Assembly: GCA_050084985.1 (NCBI GenBank)
Contig: JBITNC010000001.1
Coordinates: forward strand, 126,046,001-126,110,000
DNA length: 64,000 bases
Origin: Nageia nagi
Taxonomy: Eukaryota; Pinophyta
Direction of reading: 5' to 3'
A model generated the notes under the pieces. It saw nothing but the letters and a program-made list of their open reading frames with translations, was not told the origin of the DNA and searched no databases. A program made the position numbers and the translations under genes. Of the stretch, positions 25,632 to 35,350 are shown piece by piece; position 1 is the first letter of the stretch; each line of letters starts with the position of its first letter.

Positions 25632-28019
25632 TCACTTTTGAAATCGGTAAAGTCCAATAGAGCGTGGGACTTCGGAGCCCACCACCATAGTTCGTAGTCT
25701 GTCCCATCCACTAACGACAGAGATTGTCACACCAAATCCAATCCCAAATCCCAATGCAAGACCAATCACTGACATGCTTTCATCCACGCTCTCCCATACT
25801 GACCTCCGTGACTCCTCCACAATATGAGCCTTTGCTGGTTTCTGGTTGTTGACTTTGCATCTGGGTAAAGGGCATCCGCATAGACCCTGATTATCCTTGA
25901 ATGCACTCTTGTTGAACGTGCCAAATTGAGTTCCACTGGGTATGGCTCCAAAAAGCCTGTTTGATGAAACATCCAAGTATGCCAACTTGGACAAGGCAGA
26001 AAGCTCCTCGGGAATGCGCTCTGTAAGCTTATTGTGAGACAAATCCAACTGCTCCAAAGTGGAAATTCGCCCAATGGATGGCGGTATCTTCCCTTCTAAT
26101 TGGTTTCTTGAAAGATTTAGCAAGCGCAGGCTGCTAAGGCTTCCTATGCTTGCCGGTATTTCACCTGTGAGATTATTGCAGGACAAGTCAAGTATGGTGT
26201 TTGCTGCCATAACATAATCAATACCGTACTCCTTACCTTTGATAATAACTCTCACATCCTCATAGAGGGTGTTACCACTGAGTCGGGGATCTCCGAGGAT
26301 TCCAAACCCACTAAGACGCTCCAGATGATCGGATATTCTTCCTTGTAATCTATTGTTGGACAAATCCAGCACTTGTAGGTGGGTGAGGTTGGTAATCCAT
26401 GGAGGAATACTGCCTCGAAGCATATTCTTCCCTACAATTAAAACTCGCAAATCCTTAAAATATGCAAGGTACGAAGGAAGCTCACCTGTCAATCTATTTT
26501 TTCTCAAATCCAAAAGCAGGATCTGTGTACAATTGGATAAGGAGGTCGGAAGATTCCCAGACAAATAATTACAATAAGCAGACAAAACTTCCAGAGAAGA
26601 GGGAAAACTTATATCTCTGAGACATCCGTTCAATGAATTGTTCGACAGCTTTAGCTTCTTCAGAGAACTACAGTTGCCAAGTGAAGCTGGAATTCTCCCT
26701 GACAAACGATTATTTTTGAGTATCAAATCTGTCAAACGCTTACAGTTGCCTATCGATTCTGGAATCTTTCCATTGAGCATGTTCTGGGACAAAACTAACT
26801 TTTCCAGTTCAGTGCATTTACCAATATCCTCAGGAATGCTTCCGGTCAACTTGTTATCTGAGATGTCCAAAGACTGCAAGGAGGCCAGACCGCCAATGCT
26901 TTTTGGAATAATCCCAGATATATTGTTTAGGGCAAGATCTAGGTGGCGAAGCTTGGTCAAATTCATCAAGATTTCATTTGTTAGCCTCGCTTCAATACTA
27001 TTATTGTATAAAGAAAGAATGGAAATGGGAAGGCGGGAAATACTTGTAGGGAGCAACCCTTTAACTCTGTTAGATGATAAGTCCAGCAAATGGAGATTGC
27101 TACAATTACCAATTTCGGCTGGAACAGATCCTGCAAGATTCCCGGGACCATGGAGGGATAACACAAATAGCTTTTTTAATTTTCCTAATTCAGGAGGTAT
27201 TTTTCCATACAATAAGTTTTCTCCAAGAACTAATTCTTGGAGGGAAGAACAATTACCAATTGATGAAGGGATTTGGCTTTCTAACCGGTTCGATTGAAGA
27301 TGGAGATGCTTTAGTTTGTCAAGCCTACCAAATTCGGATGGAATGCTTCCTGTCAAGCTGTTGTGACCAAGTGATATGAAATTCAATTCAGAACAATTAG
27401 CTAGACAAGGAGGAATACTCCCACTCAAGTTGTTCAATGAAAGTCTGATCCACTGAAGATGTTTGCAATTAGCTAGAGATTTGGGTATATGACCCATAAG
27501 TAGGTTCTTCTTGAGGTCCAACACCCTGAATGCTTTGAGCTGTCCCAACTGTGGTGGAATATTTCCTGTGAAATAATTGAAGGAGAGATCCAAAGTGTGC
27601 ACTAAGGATAAATCTCCCAAGGAAGGAGAAATTGTACCTTGCAATTGGAGATCGGGGAGAATGATGGCAACCACTCTTTTAGTATGTTTTCTGCACCAAA
27701 CACCCTTCCACGAGCACACCTCATTCGAATTGTTTGCAGTCCAAGTGGAGAGCGCTTGCTGTGGATCCGACTTAATGGTGTTTCGGAAGGACAGGAGAGC
27801 TTCAATGTCTCTCGTCTCGCCCGAACTGACTTCTGAAATCAGCATACGCTCATTTTGGATAGAAAAGCTTCCAAAATATGTAGGGTTTGCAGTGTTCGTA
27901 TCAGTTATTGCAAACGCCATAGGATAAGCTAAGCCCAGCAACATCATCATTATCAATACACCACCCATTTTCCTCCTTGCCATTTTTAGATGTGGAAACA
28001 TGCTAAGAGATCTCGACAT
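25632..28019 (-). CDS. Leucine-rich-repeat receptor-like protein (RLP), intact, intronless
   Basis: A 795-residue open frame. After a short N-terminal extension comes a signal peptide (about 18-37: MGGVLIMMMLLGLAYPMAFA); Met13 or Met18 are equally plausible starts. An LRRNT_2 cap follows (about 70-110) with the Cys pair CSWKGVWC. Roughly 24 plant-type LRRs (LxxLxLxxNxLxGxIPxxLG) run to about residue 710. They are split near residues 578-610 by a non-LRR island (LYEDVRVIIKGKEYGIDYVM) typical of RLPs. A C-terminal cap with GLCGCPLPRC is followed by an acidic juxtamembrane segment, one membrane helix (about 749-770) with glycine-zipper spacing, and a 25-residue basic tail. There is no kinase domain. 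Known RLPs of this layout sit in the plasma membrane and signal through SOBIR1/BAK1-type kinases in immunity or development. The ligand cannot be told from sequence. Surrounding duplicated flanks show it belonged to a local RLP cluster. Start chosen: first ATG at 28,019, with no upstream in-frame ATG before a stop. Confidence 0.95.
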   Translation of the reverse strand: MSRSLSMFPHLKMARRKMGGVLIMMMLLGLAYPMAFAITDTNTANPTYFGSFSIQNERMLISEVSSGETRDIEALLSFRNTIKSDPQQALSTWTANNSNEVCSWKGVWCRKHTKRVVAIILPDLQLQGTISPSLGDLSLVHTLDLSFNYFTGNIPPQLGQLKAFRVLDLKKNLLMGHIPKSLANCKHLQWIRLSLNNLSGSIPPCLANCSELNFISLGHNSLTGSIPSEFGRLDKLKHLHLQSNRLESQIPSSIGNCSSLQELVLGENLLYGKIPPELGKLKKLFVLSLHGPGNLAGSVPAEIGNCSNLHLLDLSSNRVKGLLPTSISRLPISILSLYNNSIEARLTNEILMNLTKLRHLDLALNNISGIIPKSIGGLASLQSLDISDNKLTGSIPEDIGKCTELEKLVLSQNMLNGKIPESIGNCKRLTDLILKNNRLSGRIPASLGNCSSLKKLKLSNNSLNGCLRDISFPSSLEVLSAYCNYLSGNLPTSLSNCTQILLLDLRKNRLTGELPSYLAYFKDLRVLIVGKNMLRGSIPPWITNLTHLQVLDLSNNRLQGRISDHLERLSGFGILGDPRLSGNTLYEDVRVIIKGKEYGIDYVMAANTILDLSCNNLTGEIPASIGSLSSLRLLNLSRNQLEGKIPPSIGRISTLEQLDLSHNKLTERIPEELSALSKLAYLDVSSNRLFGAIPSGTQFGTFNKSAFKDNQGLCGCPLPRCKVNNQKPAKAHIVEESRRSVWESVDESMSVIGLALGFGIGFGVTISVVSGWDRLRTMVVGSEVPRSIGLYRFQK

Positions 28020-28041
28020 TTAAAGGATGTCTGAAGTTGGA

Positions 28042-28152
28042 GAAAAATTTAAAATTTTTATTTAGACCACTGAAATTCGTTGGTTTTCATATTTTTCCGG
28101 AGTCCAGTCTTTCCTAAATCGCCGAATTGACCGGGTAGAGGTAGGCGGTCCA
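28042..28152 (-). repeat. RLP 5' leader/promoter-proximal sequence (duplicated at 29,656)
   Basis: The ~110 bp just upstream of the RLP start codon recurs 1.6 kb further upstream in the same orientation. The core TAAATCGCCGAATTGACCGG followed by GTAGAGGTAG is identical in both. It is probably the 5' untranslated or core promoter region of this RLP family. Confidence 0.8.
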
Positions 28153-29655
28153 AGGATGATTCCGTCCAAGGAGACGAAAGTATTACGAAGTGGTGGTTGT
28201 TTGAAGTGTTTATGTGTATTGTTTGAAAAAAATAAGGAACTGTGGAAGATAAAAAAAAATAAAAAATTAAAAGGTATATGTTTTGCAGGTTTTTTTTTTA
28301 AAAAGTGTGTGAGACCTCCTCCCGAACGCACTGTTGGAGGAGCATTATTATCCAATGAATGACATGTTGCACATGTGATCTAAAGATTCCATAACTTTAG
28401 TTGTTGATGAAGAGTTTGGTAGGAAAATGATCGCTTAAGAGAAAGCGCGACAGATGGAATCCAAGAATGTTCGTGTGAGTATTGTTGGTGATACAGTATG
28501 CTGATTGGAGGCAACGCGTATGCCCATCTATTTCTGTTCCTGCTAACATAGGTTTTGATTGTAGGGCATACATGTGATATGAAGAGGATTTTGAAATGAA
28601 AGACATTATGATTTAAAGTTTTTTTCTTTTCTTTTCATTGATATTATTGTTAACATTTTTTATTTTTGAAGCAAAATTAATTTTATCTTTGAAGCAATTT
28701 TACAATACATTGTAATTGTGAGTTTATGTATGTGTGAACTGAAGAAGATATAATATAGGTATTTTTGGAGAATTTTGAAATTATATAAAATAATTAAACA
28801 AGCATAAAAAGATTAAGGATATTTCACATTTATTCAATATTTACATTTAAAATTGATTTACAATTTTTATATTGTATTTTCCACATTGTCATGGTAAACA
28901 CTTGATCTATTCCAAAAGTTTTACAATAGCCTCTCGAAATTATGCTTCCTCGTCTTTCTTTCATAATAATCATTCAGTAATAATTGAAATAAAAATTCTA
29001 ATTTTGCAACAGAAGAAGAAGGAAAAACAACTTCAAAGAAAGAAACCTAGGTAAATATTATCCATTAAAAAAAAACCAACAAATTAGGATTCAATTTTTC
29101 AACAAAAACACAAATAAAAATAATTTCTTGTTTTCAATTTGAGTTATGGGTATCACTTAAGAATCGAGAAGAGTAAAGCATAATGTGGATCTCAACTTAC
29201 ATGCTTGAGAAGGTAAATCCAACAACCACAGCATTGGAAAAAATAATTCAACCTTGTCATATTTAAACAATGAGATCTTTCTTAATACATATATATACAC
29301 AGTACTTAACATATGATTCAAGAACAAGGTATCTCAAATTACTTCTTAATGCTAATAGTGATCTTCCATGCATGCAATATAGCAAAAAACATAAAATTTG
29401 ATGTTATAAGTACCATATACCCAAAATTATTAATCATACATAAAATTCCAATTACTAATACTAACAGAAAAAAATTGATAGATAAATTTTGAAATCAATC
29501 TTCAAATGAGAATTTAAAAAATAATTTTACCCTTCCTTATTGACGGGTATTTATTTTTTTCACTTTTCAAATGATAAGTAATTTTCAGTAAGCCTTTCTA
29601 ATAAAATAGTCTATGAAAGACAGTGACGGGTTAAATTTTTATCTGTCTAAAGTTT
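28153..29655. other. RLP upstream region, no gene seen
   Basis: It may contain the RLP promoter. No distinct cis-element or coding signature was recognised. Small open frames around 28.2-28.6 kb and 28.9 kb lack family motifs. Confidence 0.4.
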
Positions 29656-29776
29656 AAAAAAAAATTAAAATTTTTATTTAGTCAACTAAAATTCATTAGT
29701 TTTCATACTTATACAAATCCAGTCTTTTCTAAATCGCCGAATTGACCGGGTAGAGGTAGAAAGCATCGCGGTCCAT
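29656..29776 (-). repeat. Second copy of the RLP 5' leader
   Basis: Matches 28,042-28,152, with a 9-bp difference before the shared GCGGTCCA. No LRR coding sequence follows on its downstream (lower-coordinate) side, so it is an orphan leader of a lost paralogue. Confidence 0.8.
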
Positions 29777-30990
29777 ATTTGCGTAGAACTTTAGCATATG
29801 GTGCAAGTCGAGCAACATTCATACGTTGGAAAGGATGGTAAGTAATACATTCTTTTATTCATACCGTCTATCGTTTCATTCTTACACGATTAAAGCGGCA
29901 AGGTCGGTGACAACCTCGTTGGTAACGATAGGATATATTATTGTATACATTGACGTGAGGAAAGAGAGGTACGTAATTTTTAATGGTTCACATTAAGTTT
30001 TCGTTCTTATGTTTATTGTCACATTTCTATACTTTTAAAGATGGTATGTTATTTTTAAATTTGATGTTTCAAATCATTTCTATTTTGATGGAGTTTTGGA
30101 ATCATCATTTATTAGTTAAAACTATATGTTTTTATTTTGTATTTGTTGTTATATGTTTCAATTCATTTATATTTTAGTGGAATTTTAGATTTATTATTTT
30201 ATTTAGTTTTTCAATTTATTACTTGAAGATGTGAACTTGGATTTTATATAAAATATGAATCTAAAGATTTGTTAAGATGATAGTATGATGAAAATAAATC
30301 TATATATAATTTTAACTTGAAATTTAATATAAAATAAATATAATTAAATTAAATATTAAATTTAGTAAAGTAGCAAATTTAAATATGTACAATTATAATC
30401 GTAAATAATTATCTTTCATATTGAACTTTGTAAATAGTTATGCATTGAAACATTATATAAATACATAAATGTTTATAAGTTAAAAATTATAGCATTATGT
30501 AAATTGTAATTACACCGAGATGCATTCCTCAATGGTAATCGGGAGGTAGGGAGAGCTTGAATGTTGCATCATTTGCCTGGTGTAAACATTTGACTAAAAT
30601 TTTTAATTTTATTAAAATTTTAACATAAATTCAAATATATTAATATTTAAAAAATAACCTCTAATAAGGAAAAGGAAAAATATAATATTAAATTTTAAAT
30701 TTACAATTATTTAATTTTAGGATGTCACTTTTAAATTTTATCAATATATATTTTTAAAATTTGAAACCATAATATTAATGAAACCAAAAGATTTACCTTT
30801 TAACTCAAACGGAATCCAAACAACTTGGTTGGTGGGGTCCAGCTCCTATGTGACAATGTGAGGTTGCCCCCTTGGGGAAATAATTATGATAGCTCCCCTC
30901 TTTCCATGTTCATGATTCATGATATGCATAGTACCTCTGAGTGAAAGCGAGTTACAAACAAATTCATGTCTAGTTTTAGCTATTATAACT
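29777..30990. other. Intergenic, no gene seen
   Basis: The first 200 bp is less AT-rich and may be further duplicated RLP promoter sequence, but I found no long match to 28.15-28.6 kb. The rest is AT-rich filler. Confidence 0.4.
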
Positions 30991-30999
30991 TCCTAAAGA

Positions 31000-32374
31000 T
31001 ACAACACAACTCAACTACTCACATGGTAGGAAATCAAATCTTAATCATCGTGAACTCTATATTTTTAGACTGGGTATGAAAACCCTCTCATATTCCACAA
31101 GATAATAATAATTGAGAACTATTAAGGTGCAAATGATACTTTGTGTCCATAACATCCTCTATATCCCCTAAGTCACCTAGGGATTCAAATGCATTAACTA
31201 ACTATGGAATGAATGCTTCATTCTATTTTCTTTTATGTAGAGTAAAATCCTCAGGATGAGGGTTTTGGAATATTATACCATTATATCTTTTAGGTGGAAA
31301 AATAAAGCTAGAGCCTATGACCATGCTCCCTAAAGTATGATAATTGAAAACTACTAAGGCATAGCTTGGCAGCTTTATACCAAACACCCCATCTTGGGTG
31401 GAAGGAGTTACTTCAGGTTGAGTGAAAGGACCTAGGTGAGCTTTTATGGGTACCAAAATTTAGGACTTACCATTTGATTGATGGTTTTTTCTATTATTTA
31501 CTAGGTACCATCCATTATGATTATTCTTACTACCTTGTGTTCCATTTCCTTTACTATTACTCTAAGAAGCTTGACTATTTTCTCTAACAATGTTACTTTG
31601 AGCATTTTGATCATTAATTATAGGAGATAGATTTTGCTAAAATCTATCATCCATAAGTGTACATTCCTTAATGTTATGGTTTGAGGATTGATAATGAAAA
31701 TAAATATTTGTGATGCCTATGTACTAAATCCTCTGACAAAGCATCTTATCCTTGATTTCAATGCCAACAAACTCAAGTAAATATTTAGTAAGATTAACCT
31801 TGATGCAAATACGTCTAGATGATCTTGCTGTAAAGAATTTTGATTTCTCAAAGAAAACATACTTGCCTAAAGGTTCAACTATGTTATGTAGAAAACACCA
31901 TAAGGTATGGGAAGAATTGAAATCTCCACCCATACAAAGACTTCAATTGAGGCATTTTATCCATCATAAAATCCTTATTATATTCTTGCAGAATCATAAG
32001 TGACTTTTTAATAGACCAAGTACCTTGAGAAAGTTTTTTTTTGGTATGTCCTTCTTTAGAAAAGATAAACAAAAATTAGCCTTTTATAAGATTTTGGATA
32101 GAATTGACAACGACACCTTGGGGATGCTAGACTTGGTTGACCTAAGATCTTAATAGAGTATCATTTGAGATTCGGCCCATGAAATAACCAATAACAGTAT
32201 GCTTCTTATACCAATTATATGTAGACTAAAAAAAGTATCAATAAGAATTGAAACCTTAGCAATACAACTGTTACCTTGTGGAACACCTCTGAAGTAAATT
32301 TTTTGGGTCTCTTTTCTAGTACCAATGTTTACATTCCTTGCTTCAATGGATCCAAAATTCCTTGGACTAGCCAT
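31000..32374 (-). mobile_element. L1-type LINE relic: ORF1 (DUF4283 plus zinc knuckle) and start of ORF2
   Basis: Reading right to left on the minus strand: an N-terminal segment starts at 32,374. A DUF4283-like core comes next (TWSIKKSLMILQEYNKDF, in a frame shifted from its neighbours, 31,884-32,072). Then come IVEPLGKYVFFE and CIKVNLTKYL, a CCHC-knuckle position near 31,662-31,706 with two cysteines changed to tyrosine, a C-terminal tail ending FESLGDLGDIEDV near 31,150, and IIIILWNMRGFSYPV at about 31,075-31,110. The last element resembles the ISWNxRGL start of LINE ORF2 endonuclease. In live LINEs ORF1 binds RNA and ORF2 is endonuclease/reverse transcriptase. Multiple stops and at least two frameshifts disable it, and the rest of ORF2 is absent. 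Confidence 0.75.
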
Positions 32375-33046
32375 CCAAGCATTGATTATAATAGATGTTG
32401 GACTATTCCCAAGATGGAGTTATTCTATGATAAATCATTCATAGTATTCTCATAATTAATTATGATATGATGATGGTAATACTCTAAGCTTGAATCTGTA
32501 ACTATGCAATAAAATTCTATTAGTGAAACATAATAACTATCCTTGTATTTTTTGATCTCTAGGATTTATTTTTACTATTTTAAGATTCTACATGTTATTT
32601 GACCTAACCTTAATTTTTAAGATCTAAAATTTGAGTTGAGGTTATAAACACTTCTATAGAAAATTTTCAATAATATTCATAATCTAATACAAACATACCA
32701 ATGAGTATAATAAATCCATCTATTGAACAAACAAAATAATGTTTGCTTCATAAAATACAAAATGAGAATATATTCTTCACTAAAGTACATGTGTCAATGT
32801 ATTCATACGAATTATTAACAAGACTTAAGGTTATTACTTTACTAATAACTTAAGAATTGGTATTCACAACATAATAATAATTATTATCAATTAGCTATTA
32901 TCATGCTACATAAACAAAACCTTAGTTAAATAAGAGTCACCATAAGAATCTTCACAATTAGTGATCACCTTAATAATATTCCTGAAGGTCAACATAACAC
33001 ACCTACTCAATATGGCCTTGATCATTAAGATGGGGAATTATATTTA
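32375..33046. other. Intergenic, no gene seen
   Basis: AT-rich sequence without recognised coding or repeat structure. Confidence 0.4.
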
Positions 33047-33266
33047 GCATGAGTAGATTTATATAACTTTTATCATATGAGATATCATAGAGGTAAAAGT
33101 GATAAAATAAAAAAGGTTAAAATGATAGACTGAAATTTTATGTTTTATAAAATTATTTTAACATGAATAGATGTATATAACTTCTATCATATGAGATATG
33201 ATAGGGGTAAAAATGATAACATGAAAAAGGTTAAAATGTTAGACTAAAATGTTATTTTTATATAAT
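33047..33266. repeat. Two ~118-bp tandem units
   Basis: Units starting near 33,049 and 33,167 share ATGA-TAGAT-TATATAACTT, then CTATCATATGAGATAT-ATAG-GGTAAAA, then AAAAAGGTTAAAATG-TAGACT. Confidence 0.75.
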
Positions 33267-34149
33267 TATCAAATTAACAAAAAAATGGTTAACCCAACAA
33301 TCCTTAAGCCTACCTTTGCATGATGTCCCTAAGAATAACTTAAATTCTTGATTGGGTACAAACCCAAAATAATAAGTGGTATCAAGAGATATCATTTAAT
33401 GATACCTATGGCATTCATCTCCTTACATTTATCAACAAAACATAAGGGAATGTGATTGAAATATATTATAAGATAATTGCATTTAATTCTATAATTCTTG
33501 AATAATTCACTATATAAACTTACTTTTATTTTTCAATATATTGTACCAATTGCATCCTCTCTTCTTTGCAATGCATCTTTAATTATCCCATGTTTATCTG
33601 ATGAAATATTCCATAATACTTTATTAGTAGGCCTCCCTTTATATCTATAGAGTTTTATATTTGTTGCTATTACCAAATGTGAGTAATGTATAATGTTCTT
33701 ATGTGTTTCATAATGTTCAAATGCATGTAAACCATTATTTCTTATAAGATATTTTTGTAGCCATATGCTAACAACCACAATAAAACCATTTGGATAATGA
33801 AATCCATAATTATCAAAATTTAGAAAAAATGGTAGATAGAAAGAAACATAGGGAGTTTAATAAGCTATTGAGAAAGATACATATATATGAACCTACTAGA
33901 TAGTGAAGTCCATCATTATCACATCAAGGTTAAGTTAACTTCTCTATTTTATGAACACATGAAGCTAGCCAATAACAGCATACACATGTCCTACGAATAA
34001 AATTTATAGATCAATAAATTATGACATATAAAACTAACAAAGTTATATGTCCTATAAATAAAATTTGAATGTTCTCATCTTCAATTTCCATAGAATTTGA
34101 TGCTTCATAATTCTTTAATTCATTTAAAAGTGTTGTTCTATTTTTTTCA
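33267..34149. other. Intergenic, no gene recognised
   Basis: An 81-codon minus-strand frame (33,533-33,778) has fairly balanced amino-acid usage for this region but matches no family I recognise. Near 33,379 a plus-strand TGGTATCAAGAG resembles a primer-binding site, but no LTR or gag supports it. Confidence 0.4.
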
Positions 34150-34778
34150 TTTTACATCCCCCCTCTTTACTTATATTTTTTCAACTATCATGTCCCTCCC
34201 ATCTTTCCTTTATTAATATCTCTTTGATCCCATGACCTCTTTTTTAAGATGTCCTTGCTTTGAAATTATCATAATTATAAAAAATAAATAGAAAATCATG
34301 AAAATTAATAGAAAGTTATAGAAAAAGTTGCACTTATGCATAAAATATTAAAGTATTTACATGAATTAAAAAATGGGAAATGATTCTATGTGTGATAACT
34401 ATATAATAAGGGTTGGGATCCTAGGTTGGCATCCCTAAGGTCAAGATCTCAACCCTTGAGAACTTGAACCCTAAATTTAAATTTCAAACTTAGCCACTTA
34501 GGTTTAGTCAACTAACCCTTGGCATTAGACCTTCAACTTCAAGGTCATAACAATGGCAATGAACTTTACCATCTTTGGACATGTATTTGATGATGTTTTT
34601 CAAAGAATTTTTTCATGAAAGTTTGTAAGATTACAAATGAGAGAGTGTAGGTTTAAAATATACTATTTTTTAAATTTGATTAGATTTTCTATTTTAAATA
34701 TAATTTTGAATGAACAAGGATCCATAAACTTTAAAAAATAGGGTTTTCTATTTGTAACTATTTTTTTAGAATTGTGAA

Positions 34779-34861
<83 letters not shown>

Positions 34862-35350
34862 TGCATAATTTGCATACAATTCTCTATAAGTTAAAAAAAA
34901 ATTAAAAATTGATATGTTTACGTTAAGTTATGCTTAATGGACATGACCATTCTTTGAAGCAATATTTAGAGCCAATAAAAAATTAATAAAAAAACTCATG
35001 AAAAATTATAAAAAAATATCATGCACAATATTTAATGTCTTAGGTATCTTTACCCAATAGGATTGAACAAAATATTTTAATTTAGGTCCAATAATGCGTA
35101 ACAAACATGATGAGGGTGTGTTCCTAACATGCTTATAAAAAATTTATTTATATGATATGGGTTTTAGAATAAATTACATATTTGAAAAATAGACTTCGAG
35201 CATAGGTACATTTTTATGATAGAGATCTTTTTTAATATCCAAACTCTAAGTGCTTCAAATTTTGAGATCAAGTATGAGTAGAATTGAAAATCAATGAAAA
35301 CACTTCTACTTTTTGGCCAAACATGGGATTCATCCTCTTGCACTTACTCA
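34150..35350 (-). mobile_element. TIR-type DNA element, copy 2 (inverted relative to 59,193-59,797)
   Basis: The right part (about 34,890-35,350) is the reverse complement of most of 59,193-59,700. Shared blocks include TAGAATAAATTACATATTT (near 35,167) and AGTTATGCTTAATGGACAT (near 34,926), and the right terminus CTCTTGCACTTACTCA resembles the terminal repeat of copy 1. Its right end cuts into the gypsy-2 RNase H reading frame near 35,350. The left end is poorly defined; the block carries the AT/GT microsatellite. Confidence 0.55.
34784..34858. repeat. Compound microsatellite (TA)n(TG)n
   Basis: About 15 TA repeats run directly into 22 TG repeats. The apparent reading frame through it is an artefact. 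Confidence 0.98.

Noticed and set aside
26638-27297. 219-codon plus-strand open frame
   Set aside because: It is the antisense shadow of the LRR region of the RLP gene; the regular LRR codon pattern leaves stop-free frames on the other strand.
33370-33395. Plus-strand primer-binding-site-like TGGTATCAAGAG
   Set aside because: No LTR end, gag or partner LTR nearby; a 12-base near match is expected by chance in repeat-rich DNA.
33533-33778. 81-codon minus-strand frame as a small gene
   Set aside because: Amino-acid make-up is not obviously random, but no motif, neighbour or promoter supports it.
34663-34875. His/Thr/Ile-Tyr repeat proteins at 34.7 and 56.3 kb
   Set aside because: These are translations of TA/TG microsatellites.
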